NCBI GenBank assembly: GCA_963701015.1
Contig: OY969556.1
Location: 2,728,001 to 2,792,000, forward strand
Length of the DNA: 64,000 nucleotides
DNA from: MFD09286-c1 sp963701015
GTDB lineage: Bacteria > Bacteroidota > Bacteroidia > Bacteroidales > DTGW01
Direction: 5' to 3'
Below, one piece after another: positions 49,751-57,418 of this stretch (its first letter is position 1; each line of letters begins with the position of its first letter). The position numbers and the translations under genes were made by a program. Below the pieces are notes generated by a model. The model was not told the origin of the DNA and did no database searches. It worked only from the letters and a program-made list of their open reading frames with translations.

Positions 49751-51187
49751 ATGGCATTTATTGACGCTTCTTCAAAAACGCAACAAATAAACCTTGATAA
49801 GGGAAGTAATCTCTACATTATTGGTATTACTTTGGTAGCTACATTAGGTGGCTTACTTTTTGGATATGACACTGCTGTTATCTCAGGAGCCGTAGATTCA
49901 TTGAAAGTCTTTTTTCATTTAAATACAGAAACGTTCGGAAATGTTGCTGCATTTTATCATGGTGCTACAGTTTCCAGTGCACTCATAGGTTGTATAATTG
50001 GTGGCACAATTTCGGGTCTTTTTGCAACACTTTTTGGTCGTAAAAAATCACTTTTTATAGCTTCTGCTTTATTTTTTATATCGGCTTGTGGTGCAGCATT
50101 CCCTGAGTTTTTGTTTTTCACTAAAGGAACAGGCTCAGTTAGTGTTTTAATAGCTTTCAACCTATATCGTATTATTGGAGGTATTGGAGTTGGTTTAGCA
50201 TCCGCTATTTGTCCTATGTATATTGCTGAAATTGCGCCTGCCAACATTCGCGGTAAATTGGTGTCATGGAATCAATTTGCGATTATATTTGGAATGTTGG
50301 TGGTATATTTTGTGAATTATTTTATTACAAAGGGTCAAAACATTGATTGGGTTAATACAACTGGATGGCGATATATGTTTCTGTCAAATGCAGTACCAGC
50401 AGCAATATTCGGTCTGTTACTATCCTTCGTTCCCGAAACTCCACGTTATTTGGCATTGGCAGGCTATGATGAAAGGGCTTTAAGGATTCTATCCAAAATA
50501 AATGGATCAAAAATTGCGGCTACCATACTCGATGATATTAAAACAACTGCACATCATGTAAAGGTTGAGAAAATGGTTTCCTATGGTTGGAAGGTTTTAA
50601 TAATAGGTGTCCTACTTTCTGTTTTTCAGCAGGCTGTAGGTATAAACGTAGTACTATATTATGCCCCAACTATTTTTAAAGGGCTTGGATTTGGTAATGA
50701 TGCAGCCATGTACCAAACGGTCATCATGGGCTTTGTAAATATTATTTTTACGTTGGTTGCTATTTTTACTGTCGATAAGTTTGGTCGTAAACCACTTCTA
50801 ATTATTGGTTCAGCGGGCATGGCCATAGGTATGTTTGCCATTGGCATCTTAGCTTTCAATAAGGTAATTGGAGTTAGTACACTCATATTTATTGTAATTT
50901 ATACAGCTTCATTTATGATGTCCTGGGGTCCAATTTGCTGGGTATTAATTTCTGAAATTTTCCCAAATACAATTCGTGGACAAGCCGTTGCTTTAGCAGT
51001 TGCAGCACAATGGGTAGCCAATTTTATTGTATCAGCGACTTTCCCTGTTTTGGAATCATTTAGCATGACCTTTACATACAGTTTGTATGGAGTAATGAGT
51101 ATTCTCTCAATTATATTTGTGTGGAAAATGGTTCCTGAAACAAAAGGAAAAACACTAGAAGAAATGGTAAAATTGTGGAAAAAATAA
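49751..51187 (+). CDS. xylT: MFS sugar:H+ symporter, D-xylose transporter (XylE/XylT type)
   Basis: 478 residues, 12 membrane helices. Sugar-porter signatures are GGLLFGYDTAVISGAVDSL, LFGRKKSLFIAS, FNLYRIIGGIGVGLASAICP / MYIAEIAPANIRGKLVS, PETPRYLALAG, QAVGINVVLYYAP, DKFGRKPLLIIG and VPETKGKTLEEM. The QQ and Asn residues that bind xylose in XylE have counterparts here. It imports D-xylose with protons across the inner membrane. Last gene of the xyl operon, followed by a terminator at 51212. Confidence 0.93.
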   Translation: MAFIDASSKTQQINLDKGSNLYIIGITLVATLGGLLFGYDTAVISGAVDSLKVFFHLNTETFGNVAAFYHGATVSSALIGCIIGGTISGLFATLFGRKKSLFIASALFFISACGAAFPEFLFFTKGTGSVSVLIAFNLYRIIGGIGVGLASAICPMYIAEIAPANIRGKLVSWNQFAIIFGMLVVYFVNYFITKGQNIDWVNTTGWRYMFLSNAVPAAIFGLLLSFVPETPRYLALAGYDERALRILSKINGSKIAATILDDIKTTAHHVKVEKMVSYGWKVLIIGVLLSVFQQAVGINVVLYYAPTIFKGLGFGNDAAMYQTVIMGFVNIIFTLVAIFTVDKFGRKPLLIIGSAGMAIGMFAIGILAFNKVIGVSTLIFIVIYTASFMMSWGPICWVLISEIFPNTIRGQAVALAVAAQWVANFIVSATFPVLESFSMTFTYSLYGVMSILSIIFVWKMVPETKGKTLEEMVKLWKK

Positions 51188-51211
51188 TAATTTAATTGGA
51201 TATAGAATTAT

Positions 51212-51253
51212 GAAAAGGAGGATGGAAATGAATTTAATTCCTGTTCTCCTTTT
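51212..51253 (+). terminator. Terminator at the end of the xyl operon
   Basis: GAAAAGGAG (51212-51220) pairs with CTCCTTTTTC (from 51246), with a loop of 25 nt, and T-rich sequence follows (GTTTTCTTTATTTT). Confidence 0.55.
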
Positions 51254-51380
51254 TCGTTTTCTTTATTTTCCATTCTTCGTAATTCAGTTTACCGATATTT
51301 TAATCTCGTTTGCCGAATTTTCATAAATTTGAAGTCATTTGCTAATATATCTTTGTAGACGTTATTGAAAAAATACTATC

Positions 51381-52148
51381 ATGGAAAAGTATGAAAAGTC
51401 TGATTTTATAAGACACAGAAATGGCCGAAAAGCAGTACTGGGACTAATAATAGTAGTACTTGGTTTGATGCTTTTAGCCGATAATTTTGGAATATTATCA
51501 CATAGTTTTAAATCGGTTTTTTTTAGTTGGCAGATGTTATTGATTGGCATTGGTGTTCTGAACCTTTTTAAGCGCAACGGCTATTTTGGAGGATTGGTTT
51601 TAATAATTATAGGAACATTTTTTCTTATTCCCGATGTTTTTAGTCTGCCTTTCAATTTTATTTCAATGTTATGGCCTTTAATCTTAATAATAGTAGGAGT
51701 TCTGATAATATTCAGACGCAGGGTTAATTTTCACCACAACCATTATCACTACAACAGACATTTCCAATACACCGATGTTAATAATTTAGATGGTGGTTTA
51801 ATAGATGAAGTTTTAATTTTTGGTGGAGGAAGAAAAAATATCAATGATCAAAATTTTAAAGGTGGACGTATAACCTGTATTTTCGGAGGAACTGAACTCG
51901 ATTTTACAAATGCAAAACTTGCTGACGGGGTTAATATGATAGATTTGGTTTGCTTGTTTGGTGGGGCTTCGCTTATTGTCCCAGCTGATTGGCATGTTAG
52001 AACAGAAGTTGTTTCAATTTTAGGTGGTTTTGCTGACAAACGAATGAAAATGCCTGATGGCAACAAAGATCGTGAACTTGTTATTAAAGGTGTTGCTGTT
52101 TTTGGTGGTGGTGATGTTAAAAATTTCAAAAGTCATTGGGAACATTAA
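51381..52148 (+). CDS. LiaF-like membrane protein (four helices plus LiaF C-terminal domain)
   Basis: 255 residues. Helices: VLGLIIVVLGLMLLADNFGI, QMLLIGIGVLNLF, GGLVLIIIGTFFLIP, and MLWPLILIIVGVLIIF. A His-rich linker (HHNHYHYNRH, about residues 117-127) follows, then a beta-helical LiaF/YvqF-type domain (FGGGRKNINDQNFKGGRITC, LVCLFGGASLIVPADWHVRT, VAVFGGGDVKNFKSH). In Firmicutes LiaF restrains a cell-envelope-stress kinase. Here it precedes a LytS-type kinase and LytTR regulator by 9 and about 1145 bp, so a similar sensing role is likely. A TATCTTTG box is at 51348-51355. The His-rich segment could bind metal. Confidence 0.85.
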   Translation: MEKYEKSDFIRHRNGRKAVLGLIIVVLGLMLLADNFGILSHSFKSVFFSWQMLLIGIGVLNLFKRNGYFGGLVLIIIGTFFLIPDVFSLPFNFISMLWPLILIIVGVLIIFRRRVNFHHNHYHYNRHFQYTDVNNLDGGLIDEVLIFGGGRKNINDQNFKGGRITCIFGGTELDFTNAKLADGVNMIDLVCLFGGASLIVPADWHVRTEVVSILGGFADKRMKMPDGNKDRELVIKGVAVFGGGDVKNFKSHWEH

Positions 52149-52157
52149 TTTTTAATT

Positions 52158-53204
52158 ATGCAACATCCTATATTAAAGGATACCCGATCATTACTAATAT
52201 ATGCAGTTATATGGACTATTATTATAATTGCTGATTCATCAGCATTTCACTATAATTATCATTTCGATTTTACATCAAGTTTAACCTCAAGTTTTATATT
52301 TAACGCGCTTTTCGCTTTTATGGGTGTTGCTATATGGTATGTTGTACTGTATAGTTATCCTGAAAAAGTTTCTTTTGTATCTCTAATTATTAACCATATA
52401 ACAGCTGCTTCAGTTTTTATTTTATTATGGAGTTTTACTGGTTTATTTCTCAACCGTACCTTACTTACACAGCCAATATATAACTTTATTGTTTCGCATA
52501 TATTTGGATACGTAATTATTGCAATAGTTTATTATTCAATATTTATGCTTGTATATTATTTAATAATTTACAATAGCAATTTAAAAGAACGGAAAAAGAA
52601 TGAAGACAGGCTTTTGGCTATGGTTAAAGAAGCTGAATTAAATTTGCTGAAATCACAAATAAATCCTCATTTTTTGTTTAACAGTTTGAATAGTATAAGT
52701 TCGCTTACTATTACCAATCCTTCGAAAGCTCAGGAAATGATAATAAAGTTATCCGATTTTTTGAGATATTCAATAGCTCGCGATAACAATCAAAAATCGA
52801 CTTTAAAACTCGAGCTTGAAAATATACAGCGTTATTTAGATATTGAAAAAATAAGATTTGGTTCACGACTCGAATATAAACCAGAAATTGCTGAAGATTC
52901 CCTTGAAAAAATGTTGCCGGTAATGATACTTCAACCACTATTCGAAAATGCAGTGAAGCATGGTGTTTATGAAAGCACCGAACCTGTAGTAGTTTCGAAT
53001 ATTATAAATGTTGAAGGCAATTTTCTAAATATTACTATTAAAAATAATTTCGATACTGAAGCCCCTTCGAAAAAAGGAGCCGGAATTGGCTTAAAAAATA
53101 TAGCTGAAAGACTCCGAATTACATACCAGTCTGAAGGTTTATTAAAAATTTTTAAAAATGAAAATACTTTTGAAGTGAAACTTTTAATACCTCAAATTGA
53201 ATGA
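52158..53204 (+). CDS. LytS-family sensor histidine kinase
   Basis: 348 residues. Four membrane helices in the first 140 residues (LLIYAVIWTIIIIADSSAFH, FIFNALFAFMGVAIWYVVLY, HITAASVFILLWSFTGLFL, IFGYVIIAIVYYSIFMLVYY). A coiled linker follows, then the His_kinase box SQINPHFLFNSLNSISSLTI with phospho-acceptor His, and a HATPase domain (MILQPLFENAVKHGV, GAGIGLKNIAERL). It has no separate sensor domain, so the signal probably comes through the membrane helices or the neighbouring LiaF-like protein. It phosphorylates the LytTR regulator encoded next. Confidence 0.92.
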   Translation: MQHPILKDTRSLLIYAVIWTIIIIADSSAFHYNYHFDFTSSLTSSFIFNALFAFMGVAIWYVVLYSYPEKVSFVSLIINHITAASVFILLWSFTGLFLNRTLLTQPIYNFIVSHIFGYVIIAIVYYSIFMLVYYLIIYNSNLKERKKNEDRLLAMVKEAELNLLKSQINPHFLFNSLNSISSLTITNPSKAQEMIIKLSDFLRYSIARDNNQKSTLKLELENIQRYLDIEKIRFGSRLEYKPEIAEDSLEKMLPVMILQPLFENAVKHGVYESTEPVVVSNIINVEGNFLNITIKNNFDTEAPSKKGAGIGLKNIAERLRITYQSEGLLKIFKNENTFEVKLLIPQIE

Positions 53205-53293
53205 CGGAAAATGGTAAACGAGAAATGAATTACGAACTTTTTTATATAAATTAAATATTGGTCATTGGTTATCAGTAATTAAAATTTTAAACT

Positions 53294-54043
53294 ATGGGCA
53301 TACGTACAATAATTATTGAAGATGAAGAACCCGCAAGAGATATTGTAAAAACATATCTTAAAAGCCATGATGGAATTGAACTTATTGGTGAGTTCGCCGA
53401 TGGTTTCAGCGGTGTAAAAGCAATCAATGAGTTAAAACCCGATTTGTTGTTTCTCGATATTCAATTGCCAAAACTAACCGGATTTGAGATTCTGGAATTA
53501 GTTGAGCATTTACCTGTAACAATATTTACTACTGCTTATGATCAGTTTGCGCTGAAAGCTTTTGAGATGAACGCAACAGATTATCTCTTAAAACCATTTT
53601 CTGCCGAAAGATTTAACAGCGCTCTTCAGAAAGCTTTTGAAAAAATAAATGCTAAAAAATCTGAAGTTTCTGAAATAAAGAAATTGGTTGAAACTGTTGA
53701 TGAAAAAACAGATTCTATTGATCGCGTTGTAGTGAAAACAGGGACAAAAATTAAAGTTATCCCAACAGATAAAATAATGTATATCGAAGCACAGGACGAT
53801 TATGTGATGATTTATGCTGAAGATAGCAAACACCTGAAAGAAAAAACAATGAAATATTTTGAATCACATCTGGAAAATTCAACCTTCATCCGTATTCACA
53901 GGTCATATATTGTTAATGTCAATTATATTCTTCAATTGGAACATTTTAGTAAAGAAAATTATTTGGTTATACTTAAAAACGGTGCTAAATTAAAAGTAAG
54001 CGATAGTGGATATAAAAATTTAAAGACTCGTTTGAATTTTTAG
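53294..54043 (+). CDS. LytTR-family response regulator
   Basis: 249 residues. The receiver domain has acidic IIEDEEPARD, the phospho-acceptor Asp in DLLFLDIQLPKLTGFE and Thr/Lys positions (IFTTAYDQFALKAFE, DYLLKPF). A linker of about 30 residues precedes the LytTR DNA-binding domain (VKTGTKIKVIPTDKIMYIEA, STFIRIHRSYIVNVNYILQL). It is the third gene of the LiaF-like/LytS operon, 89 bp after the kinase. It should bind direct repeats upstream of target genes; none was recognised here with confidence. Confidence 0.93.
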   Translation: MGIRTIIIEDEEPARDIVKTYLKSHDGIELIGEFADGFSGVKAINELKPDLLFLDIQLPKLTGFEILELVEHLPVTIFTTAYDQFALKAFEMNATDYLLKPFSAERFNSALQKAFEKINAKKSEVSEIKKLVETVDEKTDSIDRVVVKTGTKIKVIPTDKIMYIEAQDDYVMIYAEDSKHLKEKTMKYFESHLENSTFIRIHRSYIVNVNYILQLEHFSKENYLVILKNGAKLKVSDSGYKNLKTRLNF

Positions 54044-54239
54044 CTTTATCTAATTTTTAATTTTCTTTTCAATTTTAAGATATTTATAAAATCCACCTTT
54101 AAAGGGATTTAATTTATTTTTCTAAAAACTAAAATTGCAAAACAAATATTATTATTTAAACTATTTTAAAATAAAATGGTTTAAATACACTATTATTTGT
54201 ACTAATTTTGTTCAAAACTTTAACCTAAATTTTTTTATT

Positions 54240-54785
54240 ATGAAAATGAAAGTACTATTAATTTCAGTAGTTTTAACTTTAAGTCTAACTGTTGCTAATG
54301 CACAAACTTATAAAATTGGAGACCTAACTGTTAATGGTGGAATTGGACTTGGTTATACCTATGATTTATATTCAGGGGTATCATCATGGCCTACTTTAAT
54401 TGTTGGTGCTGACAAGGGTGTATATGAAGTTGAGAATGTTGGAGTAATTTCAGCTGGCGCCATTTTAGCTTTTAAACACATGTCAATTTCTGAATATAAT
54501 TGGAGCTGGAACGATTTATATATAGGAGGGCGTGGAACTATGCATGTAACTTCATTAAAAATTGATAAGGTTGATTTGTATGGTGGACTTTCTTTGGGTT
54601 TAAGAATGTATTCTTATCCGACTTTTACTTATCTGGGTAATGGGACAAACGATCATTATACAACTTTGTTTTATGGATTATTTGCAGGAGGTAAATATTA
54701 TTTCAACGATAAATTAAGCGCTTTTGGAGAATTGGGTTGGGATGTTGCCTGGCTTAAATTAGGCATATGTTATAAATTGAATTAA
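54240..54785 (+). CDS. Outer-membrane beta-barrel protein
   Basis: About 181 residues from ATG 54240 (MKMKVLLISVVLTLSLTVAN then AQ, a clean signal peptide). The frame is open further upstream to 54135, but that part has no barrel or signal features. The mature part has alternating strands: LTVNGGIGLGYTYDLYSG, VGVISAGAILAFKHM, DLYIGGRGTMHV, YGGLSLGLRMYSY, YGLFAGGKYYFNDK, LSAFGELGWDVAWLKLGICY. An eight-strand barrel of OmpX/OmpA-N size is likely. Function unknown. A strong terminator follows at 54801. Confidence 0.8.
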   Translation: MKMKVLLISVVLTLSLTVANAQTYKIGDLTVNGGIGLGYTYDLYSGVSSWPTLIVGADKGVYEVENVGVISAGAILAFKHMSISEYNWSWNDLYIGGRGTMHVTSLKIDKVDLYGGLSLGLRMYSYPTFTYLGNGTNDHYTTLFYGLFAGGKYYFNDKLSAFGELGWDVAWLKLGICYKLN

Positions 54786-54800
54786 AAATAAAGTTATAAG

Positions 54801-54849
54801 AAACTAAATATAAGAGCCTTTTCAGGTATTATATTTAGTTTTTCTTTTT
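54801..54849. terminator. Strong rho-independent terminator, possibly bidirectional
   Basis: Arms AAACTAAATATAA (54801-54813) and TTATATTTAGTTT (54829-54841) are perfect over 13 bp, with CCT/AGG pairing in the loop, followed by TTCTTTTTT. It serves the barrel gene and, by its A-rich left side, perhaps the convergent DsrE gene ending at 54860. Confidence 0.85.
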
Positions 54850-54859
54850 TAAACAAAAA

Positions 54860-55195
54860 TTATATAGTTAATATTTTCTCTCCTGATTTTAGATAATCTG
54901 TTAAAGCTTGTCCCATATATCTGACTTTAATCCCAAGTTGCAACAATTTGTCTGAAACACCAAAGTTATCACAACATGCTTTGCAAGCTTCTATTGAAAC
55001 GCCTTTACTAATCATTTCTGCAACCTCAGTTTGAACCTGCGTATCGGCTCCAACAAGCTTTGCTGAAGCTCCCCAAATGATTACATTCACATTATTCCAC
55101 CAACCTTTAGTTTTTGAATTAATTGAATACATTGATAACATTGAAAATACAGTATCTTTATTATCTGTTGTCCATAGTATATTAAGATTTTCCAT
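54860..55195 (-). CDS. DsrE/DsrF-like family protein
   Basis: 111 residues, single domain: NLNILWTTDNKDTVFSMLSM, VNVIIWGASAKLVGADTQVQ, GVSIEACKACCDNFGVSDKL, and VRYMGQALTDYLKSGEKILT. The AC-x2-C-C cluster (EACKACCD, about residues 71-78) sits where DsrE/TusD proteins carry a conserved cysteine used in sulfur relay. No sulfur-oxidation genes are near. It could be a peroxiredoxin-associated or hypothetical DsrE protein; substrate unknown. A TATATTTG box (minus strand, 55239-55232) lies 37 bp upstream. Confidence 0.85.
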   Translation of the reverse strand: MENLNILWTTDNKDTVFSMLSMYSINSKTKGWWNNVNVIIWGASAKLVGADTQVQTEVAEMISKGVSIEACKACCDNFGVSDKLLQLGIKVRYMGQALTDYLKSGEKILTI

Positions 55196-55545
55196 ATTTG
55201 AAATTTTAGAAATAAATATTGATAGGAGAACAAATATACAATTTCATTGTTTCTTAATTATATAAATCAAAATTTTTGGCTTTTAATGAAAGTCAATATT
55301 TAATTGATAGAAATTTAAACTATCAAGCGAACATAATTTATTTAACCATTTAAATTTCAAACATTTGCAACAAATCAAGTCGCTTACATTTTTAGTTGCC
55401 GGTCTCGCCCGCAAATCAGCTCACAAACCACTCCGGCGAACCTCCATGTATTTGCCTAAATCTTTTTATATAATTTCATTTACTTTTACGCCAGTTCCTC
55501 TTAATATAAACAAACTGGCATGGAGGTTTCATTAAAAACAATTCT
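55196..55545. promoter_or_regulatory. Divergent spacer with inverted repeats ahead of the acyl-CoA dehydrogenase gene
   Basis: No gene. The DsrE -7 box TATATTTG is at 55232-55239 (minus strand). Perfect inverted repeats lie near the dehydrogenase start: AACCTCCATG (55439-55448) with CATGGAGGTT (55519-55528), and GCCAGTT (55490-55496) with AACTGGC (55513-55519). The second is 27 bp upstream of the ATG and could be a leader hairpin or operator. Confidence 0.5.
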
Positions 55546-57087
55546 ATGAATAATTCTGCACAATTTGATAGTAATATCATTGAAAATACTGCCAATCAGG
55601 TTCCTTTTAATGATTTTTTACTTGGTTTTAAAGAAAAGCTGAAAGATACTTTTCACAATAAGTGGGATTTTAATGCACTTAGTTCAAGCCGTGGATTGCC
55701 TCCTTTGTTTCTGAAAGAAATTATGGCATATAATCCATTATCCATTTGTATTCCTAAAAAATTTGGTGGACGTGGCGCACCAATACATGAAAATATAGCC
55801 GTTATGTCTGAAGCTTCATATGAGTCACTAGGACTTTCACTAATGCTAAGTATAAATTATGCACTATTTATTCAACCCGTCACAAAATATGGACAAGAGG
55901 GAATAAAACAACCAATTTTCGATAGATTTTTACATCATCAAAATATGGGCGGCCTAATGATTACTGAACCCGATTTTGGTAGCGATGCATTAAATATGCA
56001 AACCAACTTTTCTGAATACAATGAATATTACCATGTAAAAGGAAAAAAGCATTGGGGCGGATTAACAGGCATGGCAAATTTTTGGTTATTAACCGCAAGG
56101 CAAAATAGCACCGATGGGTTAAAACGCGATATTGATTTTTTTATATGTGATGTTGATGCCAAGGATCAAAAAATTATTGTTGATGAAAAATTTGAAAATT
56201 TGGGGTTATATTTAATTCCATATGGCCTTAATACTATTGATGTAAAAATTCCAAAATCACAACGATTAATTCCACATACAAGTGGTATAAAAATGATGCT
56301 TGATATATTGCATCGTAGCCGGGTGCAATTTCCCGGAATGGGTATGGGTTTTATAAAACGTATATTGGATGAAGCAATTTTACATAGTCAACAAAGAATA
56401 GTTGGTGGCAAAACATTGTGGAATTACGACCAGGTGCAACATCGCCTGGCTAGGTTACAAGCCAGTTATACCATCTGTTCAACATTATGTGTAATGGGAA
56501 GTGAATTGGCTATATTGGAAAATGATCTAGCAGGACTTGGATTGGAAGCCAATATAATTAAATGCATTACCACAGATTTAATGCAGGAAGCCTCGCAATC
56601 ACTGCTTCAATTGGTTGGCGCTAAAGGTTATAAGCTTAACCATGTTGCAGGGCGCGCAACAGTTGATAGCCGGCCATTTCAAATTTTCGAAGGTTCAAAC
56701 GATATACTTTATATACAAATTGCTGAATCAGTACTAAAAAAAATGATTTCGGCAAAAGAACTAAACCTGTTTAAATTTTTAAAGGATTTTCATTTATCCA
56801 GATTAGCAGTTGATCAAATTCATAAGCTTTTAGATTTCACTATTAAAGATGATATGCCTCAACGAAAACTTACCGAATTTGGCCAAATTATTTCACGCAT
56901 TGTTACTTTGGATTTTATTTTAAAAATGAATGAACGGAATTTCAATCCCGAATTGTTGTTAGGTGCATTAAATATGTTAAAAGTTGATATTGCAAACTTA
57001 TTGGAAAACTATAAAATCATTGAAAATACTTTTGCCATTGTAAATTATGAAGAAAATAGCAATTGGATAAATTTTGTTAATAAATAA
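55546..57087 (+). CDS. Acyl-CoA dehydrogenase family protein
   Basis: 513 residues, longer than the classic 380 because of an N-terminal extension of about 50 residues and a C-terminal helical region. The core has LSICIPKKFGGRGAPIHENI, GLMITEPDFGSDALNMQTNF, KKHWGGLTGMANFWLLTAR, SRVQFPGMGMGFIKRILDEA, QLVGAKGYKLNHVAGRATVD and QIFEGSNDILYIQIAES, the FAD- and acyl-binding motifs in order. The base is not clear, because the Glu at the usual IFEGSND position follows the FEGS pattern. It oxidises an acyl-CoA alpha,beta bond, passing electrons to ETF; the acyl chain is unknown. Confidence 0.9.
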   Translation: MNNSAQFDSNIIENTANQVPFNDFLLGFKEKLKDTFHNKWDFNALSSSRGLPPLFLKEIMAYNPLSICIPKKFGGRGAPIHENIAVMSEASYESLGLSLMLSINYALFIQPVTKYGQEGIKQPIFDRFLHHQNMGGLMITEPDFGSDALNMQTNFSEYNEYYHVKGKKHWGGLTGMANFWLLTARQNSTDGLKRDIDFFICDVDAKDQKIIVDEKFENLGLYLIPYGLNTIDVKIPKSQRLIPHTSGIKMMLDILHRSRVQFPGMGMGFIKRILDEAILHSQQRIVGGKTLWNYDQVQHRLARLQASYTICSTLCVMGSELAILENDLAGLGLEANIIKCITTDLMQEASQSLLQLVGAKGYKLNHVAGRATVDSRPFQIFEGSNDILYIQIAESVLKKMISAKELNLFKFLKDFHLSRLAVDQIHKLLDFTIKDDMPQRKLTEFGQIISRIVTLDFILKMNERNFNPELLLGALNMLKVDIANLLENYKIIENTFAIVNYEENSNWINFVNK

Positions 57088-57195
57088 AGTAGTATTTATT
57101 GTATCAAATATAAGCATGTATATTAAACTGAATTATAATAAAATTAACACAATAATCTAAGATTAGAATTTACTTTTGTGGAAAATTTATATATC

Positions 57196-57405
57196 ATGCA
57201 AACTTTAAAATTCAAAACTAATATTAATTGTGGTAATTGCATTGCTTCTGCAACGCCATTTTTAGATAAAATTTCAGGAATTACTTATTGGAATGTTGAC
57301 ATTGCGAACCCTTCCAAAATATTGACAGTGGAAGGAAATAATATTGACGAATTAATAATTACCGAAACACTTGCACAAGCTGGATATAATGCTACCTTAG
57401 TTTAA
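57196..57405 (+). CDS. Heavy-metal-associated (HMA) domain protein
   Basis: 69 residues from ATG 57196 (MQTLKFKTNINCGNCIAS); a GTG at 57178 would add six residues but overlaps a TACTTTTG -7 box at 57171-57178. Cys12-x2-Cys15 is the metal-binding motif of copper-chaperone-like HMA domains, followed by the beta-alpha-beta fold (GITYWNVDIANPSKILTVEG, LIITETLAQAGYNATLV). It may bind Cu(I) or Zn(II), or serve another partner. It stops 13 bp before the stop of the convergent giant surface protein. Confidence 0.88.
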   Translation: MQTLKFKTNINCGNCIASATPFLDKISGITYWNVDIANPSKILTVEGNNIDELIITETLAQAGYNATLV

Positions 57406-57418
57406 AAACCACACTCTA

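Noticed and set aside
54135..54239. N-terminal extension of the barrel protein at 54240
   Set aside because: Starts at a TTG, lacks a signal peptide of its own and would place the clear signal peptide internally.
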